This document shows positions 1-9,600 of a stretch of 64,000 nucleotides of DNA, piece by piece. Source of the DNA: Corynebacterium maris DSM 45190 (GTDB lineage: Bacteria; Actinomycetota; Actinomycetes; Mycobacteriales; Mycobacteriaceae); NCBI RefSeq assembly GCF_000442645.1, contig NC_021915.1, forward strand, positions 1,426,001 to 1,490,000. The letters are read 5' to 3'. Within the stretch, counting starts at the first letter, position 1, and every line of letters starts with the position of its first letter. Made by a program: the position numbers and the translations under genes. The notes under the pieces were generated by a model. It saw only the letters and a program-made list of their open reading frames with translations. It was not told the origin of the DNA and made no database searches.

Positions 1-2
1 TC

Positions 3-401
3 TCCGCGGAGAACTTTCGTAAACCCGCGCTGACCCGGTTGACCGACGAGGACGTGGCGGAGCAGGCCGGCTGCCACGTCGAGGCGGTCGCGGAGCTGAT
101 GGAGATCAGCGTGATCTGCCCGGACGCCTCGGGTTTTTACACGGCCGATGACGTGCGCACCGTGACCACCGCCCAGGCATTGCGGGAGTTCGGTTTCACG
201 GCGAATCATCTGAAGCGGCTGCGCACCGCCGCCGACCGGCAGGCGGATCTCATCGCCCAGGTCGCCGGCCCGATCGCCCACGGCAAGGAGGCGACCGCCA
301 AGGCCCGGGCCGAGGAAATCGGCCAGCAGATGAGCGCGTTGGTGGTCTCATTGCACGCCGGTCTGGTCAAAAACGCACTTCGAGATGAACTGGACAAATA
401 A
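3..401 (+). CDS. ftsR: FtsR-like MerR-family regulator, 5' end missing
   Basis: The reading frame is open from the first bases of the window, so only the last 132 residues are visible. They contain a helix-turn-helix-like part (LTDEDVAEQAGCHVEAVAEL), a wing-like part (GFYTADDVRTV) and a long helical tail, as in the two-part FtsR regulator of corynebacteria, which is known to activate ftsZ. An internal TTG at 39 is not the start, because the frame and the homology both continue upstream. The stop TAA directly abuts the ATG of the DUF151 gene, so the two are almost certainly co-transcribed. The order ftsR, DUF151 gene, MerR gene is the arrangement known from C. glutamicum. The family call is good. 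The exact name is inferred from context, since the N-terminal HTH is outside the window. Confidence 0.75.
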   Translation, partial: SAENFRKPALTRLTDEDVAEQAGCHVEAVAELMEISVICPDASGFYTADDVRTVTTAQALREFGFTANHLKRLRTAADRQADLIAQVAGPIAHGKEATAKARAEEIGQQMSALVVSLHAGLVKNALRDELDK

Positions 402-998
402 ATGAGCCTTAACCTCGTGGAGTATCACGGTGTGCACATGGTCGGTCCGGAGAACTTCATGTGCGCGATTTTGCGCAGCCCGGAGGACGGCAAGATCTTG
501 CCGATCTGGATCTCCATCGTCGAAGGCTCGAACCTCGCCGCCCGTGAGCAGGATGAGAGTCCTCGGCGTCCCGGCACCCACGATCTGCTCGCCGACGTAC
601 TGTCGCGGCAAGAGGGGGACACGCCCACCATTGCGATCACCAGCCACTACGAAGGCGTATTTGTGACGACAATCACACAGGCGGGTGAGGAGTTCGACGC
701 CCGCACCTCCGACGCCCTCGTTCTGTCGCAGATTCTGGATATTCCGATCCTGATCGATGAGGACGTGTGGAGCCAGACCGCGATTTTCCTCAGCGACGAA
801 GACCTCGAACAGTACCTGGACGTCGACGTCGACGAGCCCGCTGAGCAGGATCTTTTGGCGGGCACTGACGTGGACGCGGATTTTCGGGAGATGATGCGGT
901 CGCTGGGCATCGCCGATGAGGCAGGAGAGGAAGACTCCACGGAAAACGGCGAGAACGACAATCCGGAAGAAGACCCCGAAGAGGATCCGGATAATTAA
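402..998 (+). CDS. DUF151 / bifunctional-nuclease-fold protein
   Basis: The protein has 198 residues. Residues 1-145 match the DUF151 (BFN) fold: an N-terminal VEYHGVHMVGPENF, then KILPIWISIVEG, and later ARTSDALVLS and PILIDEDV. The last ~50 residues are very acidic (TENGENDNPEEDPEEDP) and probably disordered. The family is widespread in actinobacteria; some plant homologues have nuclease activity, but the bacterial role is not established. The ATG follows the ftsR stop with no gap, which implies translational coupling. The gene sits between two MerR-type regulators, as in C. glutamicum. The family assignment is firm and the function is unknown. Confidence 0.85.
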   Translation: MSLNLVEYHGVHMVGPENFMCAILRSPEDGKILPIWISIVEGSNLAAREQDESPRRPGTHDLLADVLSRQEGDTPTIAITSHYEGVFVTTITQAGEEFDARTSDALVLSQILDIPILIDEDVWSQTAIFLSDEDLEQYLDVDVDEPAEQDLLAGTDVDADFREMMRSLGIADEAGEEDSTENGENDNPEEDPEEDPDN

Positions 999-1007
999 GG
1001 AACTCAA

Positions 1008-1025
1008 TAGACCTTTAGAGGTCTA
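1008..1025. repeat. Perfect 7-bp inverted repeat after the DUF151 gene
   Basis: TAGACCT-TTAG-AGGTCTA lies ten bases after the DUF151 stop and is followed by ATTTT. It could be a weak terminator for the ftsR transcript or an operator for the downstream MerR gene. The stem is short and A/T-rich, so operator seems at least as likely. Confidence 0.5.
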
Positions 1026-1037
1026 GATTTTCGGCGT

Positions 1038-1082
1038 GTCAACCCGTTTAATGTTGACTTGGTTATAACCTTGGCTTTTAAT
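1038..1082 (+). promoter_or_regulatory. Promoter and putative operator of the MerR gene
   Basis: A sigma-A-like promoter is visible: TTGACT at 1054-1059, a 17-base spacer, and TTTAAT at 1077-1082. The spacer contains the perfect palindrome GGTTATAACC (1061-1070). A second inverted repeat, GTCAAC(1038-1043)/GTTGAC(1053-1058), overlaps the -35 box. Many MerR-family proteins bind palindromes in the spacer of their target promoters, so autoregulation is a reasonable inference. The -10 position also rules out the ATG at 1081 as start. Confidence 0.65.
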
Positions 1083-1122
1083 GAGCTTTAAGGCTTTTTG
1101 TCAACCCCATGGGAGTAATCAC

Positions 1123-1692
<570 letters not shown>

Positions 1693-1722
1693 ACCTTTCC
1701 ACTCCGCGGGACCACACGCAAC

Positions 1723-1760
1723 AACCCGCATACCGCCAGCTCACGGGCGGTATGCGGGTT
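1723..1760. terminator. Bidirectional terminator between convergent genes
   Basis: A 15-bp perfect stem (1723-1737 with 1746-1760) encloses an 8-base loop. It sits between the stop of the MerR gene at 1692 and the stop of the minus-strand vWA gene at 1775. The plus-strand side is followed by a weakly T-rich tract. Confidence 0.85.
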
Positions 1761-1774
1761 CTCGTGCTTTCCGG

Positions 1775-3205
1775 CTACAGGCCGGCGGCGCCACGCAGGG
1801 ATCCAATCCCCGTCGTCGAGGAGTCGGCGACGTCGGCCAGCGCCTGATCGACGGGGGCGTCACCGACGTGGATGACGTCGATCATGACGTTCTCGCTCTG
1901 GGCCCGGCCGAGCGCCTGGCGGAAATCCTCGTCGCTTAGGTCGGCTTCGGTGCCGGTGGTCACCACCAGCACGCGGACGGGTTCGTCGGCCAGTCGGGCC
2001 TGATCGGCGGCGGTGTTTGCGGCGGCCACCACGGCCGAGCGCGTCTGCGGGACGCCGCCGGTGCCCAGCTGGCGCAGCACGTTGGCCACGGCGTCGGCGT
2101 CGTCAGTGAAGGTGAGGTTGCGGCGCCAGCCTTTTTGCACGCCCGGGTTGATCGGGGAGGAGTAGTTCCAGATCGCGACGGTGTTGCCCTGGTCGGTCAG
2201 TCCGGCGGCGACGCCGGCGAGTTCGTCACGTACCGCGTCGAAACGCCCGGTGATCCGCTCGGAAGTGTCCAACAGAAGCAGGGTGGTGACCGGTTGGGGC
2301 GTCGCCGGGGCGGGGGCCGGCTCCTCGGTGGGGGTAGTTTCCTGCGCAGTGCTCTGCTCTGCGGTGCTCTCCTGCGGGGTGGTGTCTTCCTGGGCGTCGA
2401 CCTCGCCGGTGGCCTGGGCCAGCAGTCGTTTTTCCACGGCGAGCACATCCCCGGTCGGGGAGTGCTGCTCGGCGGAGTAGTCCACGAACTCCGCGGCGGC
2501 GCGGGACTGCTCCTCAGAGACCTCCCCGGCAGGGGTCAAGGCCACGGCCTCGACGGCGAGGGAGCCGAGTTCGGTGAAGGTCGCGTCCTCGCCGGTAGCC
2601 GTCTGCGGGGCGGCGTAGAGGCCGGTCGCTTGTGCCTGGGCCAGGGTCAGTTCCGCGTCGCGATCCAGCAGTGCTGCGGCGGCGTCGTCATCGGCGGTCA
2701 GTTCCGCGGCCACCGCGGCAGCCACCGCCGGGTGATCCGCGACCGGGTAGGCGAGCTCGTCGGCGGCCAACTCAGAGACGTCGACGTCGCCAGTGGCGAC
2801 GACGCCGACCGGAAGGGAATCCACGACGGTCGCCGAGCCCGCGGCACTGCGGCCGGCGGCCTCGTAGGCGGGCCAGGTGCCGATATAGGCGGCGGCCTCA
2901 GCCGGATCATCGACCAGTTCCGGCTGCACGCAGTGATCACGCACGACGGGGTCGGTGTCCTGCCAAGCGGCGAGCAGCCGCTGCCCGTCGACGTCGTCTT
3001 CCGCGGCCAGCGGCAGGCTTAGCTCGCCTTCGAGGCATTCCGCGTTGTCCTGGCCGCCGGCGACTGCGGTGGTGTCGTCTCCGGCGGGCTGACGGAAGCC
3101 GAACCACCAGATCAGTCCGGCGATCAGGGCGATAACGATGACGAGCACCACGATCGCGTTCGCCGATAAGGAGAAGTTTGATTTCCCGTCAGAGTGTCGG
3201 CCCAC
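1775..3205 (-). CDS. Membrane-anchored protein with degenerate vWA domain
   Basis: The protein has 476 residues from a GTG, with AAAGGG seven bases upstream. One transmembrane segment (about residues 13-35, ANAIVVLVIVIALIAGLIWW) follows a short positive N-terminus, so the bulk is extracellular. The middle resembles the extracytoplasmic part of substrate-binding/vWA proteins. A Glu/Thr/Pro-rich linker (~275-305) leads into a C-terminal vWA fold (VTTLLLLDTSERITGRFDAVRDEL). The MIDAS motif is degenerate: the expected DxSxS reads DTSER, and the later Asp loop reads VTTGTEAD, so metal binding is doubtful. The gene converges on the MerR gene and lies 12 bases downstream of the glycosylase-like gene, probably in one transcript with it. 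Confidence 0.75.
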   Translation of the reverse strand: MGRHSDGKSNFSLSANAIVVLVIVIALIAGLIWWFGFRQPAGDDTTAVAGGQDNAECLEGELSLPLAAEDDVDGQRLLAAWQDTDPVVRDHCVQPELVDDPAEAAAYIGTWPAYEAAGRSAAGSATVVDSLPVGVVATGDVDVSELAADELAYPVADHPAVAAAVAAELTADDDAAAALLDRDAELTLAQAQATGLYAAPQTATGEDATFTELGSLAVEAVALTPAGEVSEEQSRAAAEFVDYSAEQHSPTGDVLAVEKRLLAQATGEVDAQEDTTPQESTAEQSTAQETTPTEEPAPAPATPQPVTTLLLLDTSERITGRFDAVRDELAGVAAGLTDQGNTVAIWNYSSPINPGVQKGWRRNLTFTDDADAVANVLRQLGTGGVPQTRSAVVAAANTAADQARLADEPVRVLVVTTGTEADLSDEDFRQALGRAQSENVMIDVIHVGDAPVDQALADVADSSTTGIGSLRGAAGL

Positions 3206-3217
3206 GAGTCATCCCTT

Positions 3218-4096
3218 TCAGTCAGTGTTAGCTGGCAGTTTAACCCGCCGGGCGGCCTGGATGAGTGCGACAAGCCGAGCACGCAGCAGGTCTGCGCGTT
3301 CCGCCAGGCGCCGTTGCCTGCGAACGTACTCCGCCTTGCCCTCCGGCGTCTCGACGGCGACGACCCCGAAGCCTACTCCGCGGCAGTCATACGGTGAGGC
3401 CTCCATGTCCAGGACCCGGGCGTCCATCGCCAGGTCGAAGGTCTCCAGCCACACCTCGGAGGGCACGAGCGGGGCGAGTTTGGCGGCCCACTTGTACAGA
3501 TCCATCGTCGCGTGCACGCAACCGGGCTGATCGTTGCGGGGTTGTTCGTCGCGGTGGAGCACCGTGAGGTTCAACGGCCGGGCCGGGGCGGTGAAAAACC
3601 GGTAGGCGTCGTAGTGCGTGCACTTGAGCTGATGGTCCTCGACGACGGCGTCTGTGCCGGCACGCCCCAACCGCAGCGGCAGGTCGTGGCGAAGTTCGCC
3701 GCCTCGGTAGCACATGGCCCATTCATGCAGGCCGAAACAGTCGAAGTGCGCCGAATTGGCGGCGGTGGAGCACAACAGGTGCTCGATGTCGTCGACCGCG
3801 GTACCGCGGCGCGCCAGAAACGAGGCGACGTCGACGCCCACCGCCGCGTGGTGGCGGGTGTAGTCGCGCCAGCGGTTGTGCACCGCGTGGCCTTCCGGAT
3901 CTTCCAGCCACACGCCGGCCCCGGGGTGCCAGCGGCGCAGATGCGCCGGACGCACGGGGTAGTACTCGAAGAGAAAATCGTAGACGGGGTGTTTTTCCTG
4001 CCGGCGCCGGCGCGTGAGGTGCGCGGCGGTGCGCTGATCCACGGCGTCGTGGTGCGCCTGCTGGCGCTCCCGCCACACCTGGGCGTCGAGGATCAC
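3218..4096 (-). CDS. Conserved protein usually labelled 3-methyladenine DNA glycosylase
   Basis: The protein has 292 residues from a GTG. Distinct blocks are HPVYDFLFEYYPVRPAHLRRWHPG (from ~36), AANSAHFDCFGLHEWAMCYRG (~111) and CVHATMDLYKWAAKL (~193). Corynebacterial homologues with these blocks are commonly named 3-methyladenine DNA glycosylase, but I see no helix-hairpin-helix motif or other residue set that proves glycosylase activity. There is no signal peptide and no membrane segment. The gene lies 13 bases after the DEAD-box helicase and 12 before the vWA gene on the same strand, so the three may form an operon. The protein family is well supported; the activity is not. Confidence 0.6.
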   Translation of the reverse strand: MILDAQVWRERQQAHHDAVDQRTAAHLTRRRRQEKHPVYDFLFEYYPVRPAHLRRWHPGAGVWLEDPEGHAVHNRWRDYTRHHAAVGVDVASFLARRGTAVDDIEHLLCSTAANSAHFDCFGLHEWAMCYRGGELRHDLPLRLGRAGTDAVVEDHQLKCTHYDAYRFFTAPARPLNLTVLHRDEQPRNDQPGCVHATMDLYKWAAKLAPLVPSEVWLETFDLAMDARVLDMEASPYDCRGVGFGVVAVETPEGKAEYVRRQRRLAERADLLRARLVALIQAARRVKLPANTD

Positions 4097-4109
4097 GGTC
4101 TACGCGCCT

Positions 4110-5426
4110 TTACTTGGCACGGGGGCCACGTCCGCGCGAGCGCGACTGCCCGGAGCGACGCTGGCCGGCACCCTGCGGCTTGCGCCCGCCGCGGCCCTGC
4201 TGCGAGGGCTTACGCCCCTGCTGCTGCGCCTGCTTTTGTCCCGGCGGCGGCAACGGGCTCCCCGACGGCTGCTGGGCGCCGGTGATCTCGTGCAACTGCG
4301 GCGAGCCGACGGAGACGGAGACTTCTTTAGCGTCGACGCCGGCCTTTTTCAGCAGTTGGGTCACTTCCTTGCGCTGCTCGTCCATCACCAGGGTGACCAC
4401 CACACCCGCGGTGCCGGCCCGGGCCGTACGTCCCGAGCGGTGCAGGTAGGCCTTGTGCTCGGCGGGCGGGTCAATGTGGACCACCAGCGAGACGTCGCTG
4501 ATGTCGATGCCGCGGGCGGCGATGTCGGTAGCCACCAACACCGGCAGGGAGCCGTCACCGAAACCGGTGATCGCACGCGTGCGCGCACCCTGGGTCTTGT
4601 CGCCGTGGATGCCTTCGGCGTTGACGCCGACGCGGCGCAACTTCTTGACCTGTCGGTCGACGCCGTGCTTGGTGCGCATGAACATGATGGTCTTGCCGGC
4701 ACGCGCGGCGATGTGCGGGATGATCTCGTTGCGCTGCTCGCGGCTGCCGACCAGCAGACGGTAGTGCGTCATGGTGTCCACCGCGCCCTGGGCGGGGGCA
4801 GTCGAGTGGGTGACCTCGTCGTGTAAGTAGCGGTCGACGAGTTTTTGCACGTCGCCGTCCAGGGTCGCGGAAAACAGCAGCCGCTGTCCACGCTTGGGGG
4901 TGGTGTCCAGCAGTTTCCGGATCTGGGGCAAAAATCCCATGTCCGACATCTGGTCGGCCTCGTCCACCGCGGTGATCTGCACCTGGTCGAAAAACAGCTT
5001 GCCCTGATTGATCAGGTCCTGGGCACGACCCGGCGTGGCCACCAGCAGATCGACCGGGGCGGCCAGCGAGGTGATCTGGCGGTTGATGCTCACCCCGCCG
5101 ACGACCTCGAGCACGCGCAGCCCCAGGGCGGCAGCCGGATCTTCGAGACGCTGCTTGATCTGGGAGGCCAGCTCGCGGGTGGGGGTCAGGATCAGCCCGC
5201 GCGGATGCCCGGGACGCGAGGCCCCGGACTTAGCCAAGCGGGTGAGCATGGGCAGGCCGAAGGTGAAGGTTTTGCCGGAGCCGGTCGGACCGCGGCCCAA
5301 GACGTCACGGCCGGCCAAAGCGTCCGGAATGGCCGCGGCCTGAATGGGGAAAGGTTCGGTGATGCCTTGCTTCTCCAGTACCTGAACGATAGGACGGGGA
5401 AGACCGAGGTCAGCGAATGAAGTCAT
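4110..5426 (-). CDS. DEAD-box RNA helicase
   Basis: The 438-residue protein carries the full motif set: Q motif FPIQAAAIP (~26), Walker A GPTGSGKT (~45), PTRELASQ (~84), the DEAD box in AVDEADQMSDMGF (~152), SAT in LLFSATL (~184), and HRSGRTARAG in the second RecA domain (~325). The tail is rich in Gln, Gly and Arg, typical of RNA-binding extensions of RhlE/DeaD-type helicases, which unwind rRNA and mRNA structure. I chose the ATG at 5426 because TACACT ends seven bases upstream, as expected for a leaderless transcript, and because the helicase homology begins there. The frame stays open for 81 more codons upstream; that extension is treated separately. Confidence 0.88.
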   Translation of the reverse strand: MTSFADLGLPRPIVQVLEKQGITEPFPIQAAAIPDALAGRDVLGRGPTGSGKTFTFGLPMLTRLAKSGASRPGHPRGLILTPTRELASQIKQRLEDPAAALGLRVLEVVGGVSINRQITSLAAPVDLLVATPGRAQDLINQGKLFFDQVQITAVDEADQMSDMGFLPQIRKLLDTTPKRGQRLLFSATLDGDVQKLVDRYLHDEVTHSTAPAQGAVDTMTHYRLLVGSREQRNEIIPHIAARAGKTIMFMRTKHGVDRQVKKLRRVGVNAEGIHGDKTQGARTRAITGFGDGSLPVLVATDIAARGIDISDVSLVVHIDPPAEHKAYLHRSGRTARAGTAGVVVTLVMDEQRKEVTQLLKKAGVDAKEVSVSVGSPQLHEITGAQQPSGSPLPPPGQKQAQQQGRKPSQQGRGGRKPQGAGQRRSGQSRSRGRGPRAK

Positions 5427-5669
5427 TGCACAAAGTGTAGTCGCAGGTGGAGCCGGTGCGGGAATCGGTGGACCGGTGACGGCCTGCACCAGCCCGCCGG
5501 TGGCGGACAGGTACCGCAAGATGGCGCGCACCCGGCGATGGTCTTCGCCGTAGTGCAGGCCCAGGCGCTGGAAGATGTCACAGACGTGTGTCACCCGTTT
5601 TTGAGCAGCATCAGGATGCTCGCGGCAATCTGTCTCGACCCGCAGGCGGGGGGGGTGATCGTCAACCAC
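5427..5669 (-). other. Open but unassigned stretch upstream of the helicase
   Basis: On the minus strand the helicase frame remains open for 81 codons, from an ATG at 5669. The translated segment includes a protein-like piece (RVTHVCDIFQRLGLHYGED, then RVRAILRYLSATGGLVQAV) that looks helical. It may be an N-terminal extension, the relic of a gene cut by the insertion of the adjacent plus-strand locus, or chance coding in GC-rich DNA. The Pro/Ala-rich stretch before the helicase ATG argues against a functional fusion. Confidence 0.3.
5434..5439 (-). promoter_or_regulatory. -10 box of the helicase gene
   Basis: TACACT on the minus strand ends 7 bases before the ATG at 5426, so transcription would begin at or next to the start codon. 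No convincing -35 is visible. Confidence 0.55.
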
Positions 5670-5724
5670 GCGGCCCCGCTTACCGGTGAGAGGGCTTAAG
5701 CGCGCGACATGGGCCGGGCAAAAC

Positions 5725-5730
5725 TATTGT
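5725..5730 (+). promoter_or_regulatory. -10 box of the DUF4132 locus
   Basis: TATTGT ends 7 bases before the ATG at 5738, which predicts a leaderless transcript beginning with the leader peptide. A clear -35 is absent. Confidence 0.5.
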
Positions 5731-5737
5731 CGAACAG

Positions 5738-5788
5738 ATGATCCCCGACGCAGTGCTCCGCCCCACAGAAATGGGCCACCTTCCATGA
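5738..5788 (+). CDS. 16-residue leaderless leader peptide of the DUF4132 locus
   Basis: ATG at 5738 opens a frame coding for MIPDAVLRPTEMGHLP and ends with TGA at 5786-5788. That stop overlaps the ATG of the DUF4132 gene (5785-5787) as ATGA. A TATTGT hexamer lies exactly seven bases before the leader ATG, while no Shine-Dalgarno sequence precedes the DUF4132 ATG. The simplest reading is that ribosomes load on the leaderless peptide and restart on the overlapping ATG. The peptide itself has no recognisable feature. The arrangement is seen directly; translation is inferred. Confidence 0.5.
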   Translation: MIPDAVLRPTEMGHLP

Positions 5789-6651
5789 CCGAGCCCCTCG
5801 ACGACGCCTCCACGCACTGGCTGCCCGCCGGCGGCTATCTGCTGCGCCTGGCAGGAGATGCGATCATCGCCGCTGACGCCGACGGCCAACCACTGCCCGC
5901 CGTGCCCGCCGCGGCCACCACACACGAGGTGTACGAACAGCTGGACGCCCGGCGCGCCTTCCTCGCCCACCACGCCGCCGCCTGCCGGGACGTCGTCCGG
6001 GGCTGGTTCAGCGTCGGGGCGGTAGTACCTGTCAGCGTGCTCACCGCCGTCTGGCCCGACGACGTCTGGCAAGACGTGCTCACTGATCTGGTGCTCACCG
6101 ACGGCGTCGTCACCGGTCTACTGCGCCACGCCGACCCCGTCGCCTTGTACCTGATGGGCCTGGACCGCGAGAGCGTGAGGATTACCCGCACCGACGCCGC
6201 CGCCGTGCGCATCCCGCATCCGATCACGCTGACGCGGCTCGACGACTGGCGGGAACTGGCCGTCGAACTCGGCATCGACCAGAGCGTCGATCAACTGTGG
6301 CGGGAGATCACCCACAAACCCGCCGGGGCCCAGGCGCAATCCACCGCACTCAACGCCTATCGGCACGCACGCTACGAACGCGCCGGGCACCTGATCGGCC
6401 GGGCCCGCAGCGCCGGATTCACCGCCACCCTCAGCACCGTGAGCACCCAGGTCACTGAGGCCGGCCGCCGCGTCACCGCCGAACTCGGGGTCCACGCCTA
6501 TCTGCCGGATGAGGACGCCACCTTGGGAGAACTGTCCTTCCACACCGACCACACACCGCTTAATCCCGCTGACGTCGGGCCCATCGCCTGGTCCGAAGCC
6601 ATCCGCATGGCCGACTACCTCTGGGCCGGCCGCACTCACAAGGACAACTAA
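5785..6651 (+). CDS. DUF4132-family protein
   Basis: The protein has 288 residues. It resembles actinobacterial DUF4132 proteins: an N-terminal WLPAGGYLLRL, a middle block RDVVRGWFSVGAVVPVSVLTAVWPDDVWQDVLTDLVL (written here as two joined pieces, RDVVRGWFSVG and VPVSVLTAVWPDDVWQDVL), HPITLTRLDDWRELAVELGI (~150), the Arg/Gly block RYERAGHLIGRARSAGF, and a C-terminal GPIAWSEAIRMADYLWAG. There is no signal peptide or membrane segment. DUF4132 is related to the E. coli MolR/YehI group, whose function is unsettled. The stop TAA touches the ATG of the next gene, so the two are coupled. In streptomycetes, as I recall, DUF4132 genes often stand beside a similarly huge gene, which supports a joint function. 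Confidence 0.72.
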   Translation: MTEPLDDASTHWLPAGGYLLRLAGDAIIAADADGQPLPAVPAAATTHEVYEQLDARRAFLAHHAAACRDVVRGWFSVGAVVPVSVLTAVWPDDVWQDVLTDLVLTDGVVTGLLRHADPVALYLMGLDRESVRITRTDAAAVRIPHPITLTRLDDWRELAVELGIDQSVDQLWREITHKPAGAQAQSTALNAYRHARYERAGHLIGRARSAGFTATLSTVSTQVTEAGRRVTAELGVHAYLPDEDATLGELSFHTDHTPLNPADVGPIAWSEAIRMADYLWAGRTHKDN

Positions 6652-9600
6652 ATGACCCGCATACGTACCCACGTCGGCATCGAACCGTTGACCCACCTAC
6701 CCCAGGGACAGACCCAGCACCTGACCGCCGCCGCCTACACCCTCCCGGGCCGCACCATCGTCCGCCTGGTGCCCGAAGCCCTGACCGAGGCAGAAGACCG
6801 CACTCTGGACACCATCGGAGCCCAGCCGGTCAGCCACGCCCCAGTGGGCTACACCACCCCACGCGCCATCGGCTTCCCGGCCTGGCCGATCCTCTCCGAC
6901 CCGGACAACGCGCATCACGCCCTGCACCTGGTCGGCGAACTGGAGTGGGCACGACGCCGCGCCGGGAGCGCGAAAAACACAGTCAAGCAGCGGCTGAATC
7001 AGCTGGCCGCCACCCTCAGTGCTTCCGCCCCGCATTTTGTGCCCACCCTGCTGGAGGAAGCCGCCCGGATCTTCGCGGCCGCAGACAACCTCACCTACGC
7101 CACACAGATGTTCAACCAGGCACGGGAGACCGAACGCACCCGCAGTCTGGCGGTGGACGACCAGCGCCACCGCGCGATGTTTCAGGAGTTCACCGCCCTC
7201 GGTGTGGTCGGCATCAAGGCGTTGCGCGCCGAGGCGCAAGCCGTCCCGGCGCGCGACGGCGACCCGCACGGGGTGCTCGACTACCTGATAGATCTCAACG
7301 CCACGCGCCTGCGCGCCGGGCATGAGCCCTACCGGGGGCTGGTGAAAGATCTGCGCGCGGCGGGAAAAATCTCCGGACTCAGCGCCGCGGAGACCGACGA
7401 CCGGTTCTTCGACGCCGTGGTGGACATTCCAGCTGTACTGCACGCCCCGGCTGACTTTCTGAGCGGGATACGTGACTCCCTGGTGCGCTATGCCCGGACC
7501 CGTCCTGCGGCGCGCTCCTTGCTGGCCCGGATTCACCCTCGAGAGATGAACACCGACGAATACCTCGCCTTGCTGGAAGAAAGCGGGACAGTGGCCGAGC
7601 TGCGCGCTGATCCGCAGGCGTGGGCCGAGTGGTTATTGGAGCTGATCGCGCAGATGCCGCAGCGCCCGGACCGACAGGGCACGCTCGTGGACCAGGTGTT
7701 AGATACCCGGGAGCAGCTCGCCGGACATGAAGTGCAGTTGCCCTTGCAGTATGTGGATCTGGACGTGCTCGACGCTTTATTGGAGTGCGGGGTGCGCATC
7801 GCCGGGCCGGAGTCGGACTTGTGGTACCACTCCGTCAACTGGTCGTCGTGGCTGCAGGCCACCAACGGCGTGCGCGCACGGGCGCTCGATTACGTCGCGG
7901 CGGATCCCGTCCTCGGCGAGGATGCCCGACAGGCGCTGCGCAGCGCGGAGATCCGCTCACACGCCGATATCTTGCTGGCCACATCCGGCACCCGGCAGAT
8001 CCTCGACGACGTGCTGCAACGCCACCGCCAGCTGCGCGACGGCCCGGCACTGAGCGTGGCAGGCTTACGCGAGTTTCACGCCACTGCAGCCGACCTGGCC
8101 CAGCCACCCATCGCGGAACACCTCCCAGAGCCCCTGCGGGAGGTCCTCGACGTCGACGCCGCCGCACTGCTGCAGCACAGCGTCCGGGGCGGAGTATTGG
8201 CCGAGCTCACCTGGCCCGCCGCGGAAGAGGCCATCCGCCGGCTCTGCGCCCAGGCGGGCACGGAGAAGTACCGGCTTTTTAGCACTTACCCGGCCGTCGC
8301 CGTGGTCGCCGGCCGCCACCTCGAGGTCATCGACGGCGATCAGGTCATCGCGTCCGGACAGCTACCGGAAGACATGGACTGGATCTTCGGCGTCCAGCAC
8401 ATGGGCGAGACCGCCGTCTGCTACTACCGCGACACCGGCGGCGACTACCTCGCCTACTGGCTGCACACACAGGCCGCCACCACGGTCACGGACCCCAGCA
8501 GCACGTTCTCCGCCGTCAACTACTCTCTGCCGTACCGGGACGGCAGACTGACAGGCAAGGGCCACCTGACCGTCGGGGACACCACCCACTTCGGCCCCGC
8601 CACCACCGTGCTCACCACCGACCCGGACACCGCCACCGTCCTCGCCGACGGCGGCCACTCCCGCACCTACCGCTGGGACGGCGAAAGCTTCCACCAGGTC
8701 CAGTACACCGCCGAGGAACTCACCCGTGACCTCGGCCTCCGCGAGCTGGGCCTGGACATCCCGGAGCTGGGCCCCGACACCGAGATCCGACTGGAGCACT
8801 CCACCCTCGTGCCCGCCCAACCGGGCACGGCCGACAGCCCCCTGGGAACGATCAACGGCGTCCACGCCCAAATCCACCTGAACCAAGGCGGACACGAGAG
8901 CATCGTCACGGCCTTCGGCACTTTCGACGCCCACGACTGCCCCGCAGTCCTGCGCCGGCCCGGGGGAGGGGTCTGGCTACGCGACTCCCACCGCCTCCTC
9001 GACCACGACACCGGCCGCGACCTCGACCTCACCGCCCGCAACACCACCCCCATGCGCATGATCGAACACTTCCCCGTGGCGGCCCTGCACCAGACCGTCC
9101 CGCGCGACGACGCCGCCAGCACCCGCATGCGCTCCTACCCCCGCACCCACGCAGAAGAACTACTCAACGCCCTACACACCGAAAACGACAACCACACAAA
9201 CGTCATCGCCGCGCCACTCGGCACCGACGACCCCGAACTCATCGACGCCATCGCCACCCTCGCCCACGCAGTGCACGCAGTGGCCACGGACTACGCCACA
9301 CTGCGCCACACCGCCGGTCTCGACCAGAGCCCAGACACCGACACCCCGGAACCGGAACTGACGCTCTCCGGCGCAGCCAGCCAACTGCTCAACCCGGACA
9401 CGGCGGCCACCCCAGGCGCCACACCCGCCCCGACGGCTCACCCCCACACCGTCGCAGGCATCGCCGGCCTACTGCGCCACGCCCGCAACCCCGACGCCAC
9501 CCCCACCGACGACCACGGCCTGCACGTCACCGGCTAGAACCGCATCATCGGCAACGAAACCCTGCTCATCGCCCGCTCCCTCGGCCCCCACGCCCGCCGC

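Noticed and set aside
3512..4285. Long plus-strand frame opposite the glycosylase-like and helicase genes
   Set aside because: It lies antisense to two well-supported genes, has no ribosome site and reads as low-complexity Ala/Arg/Gly/Val protein.
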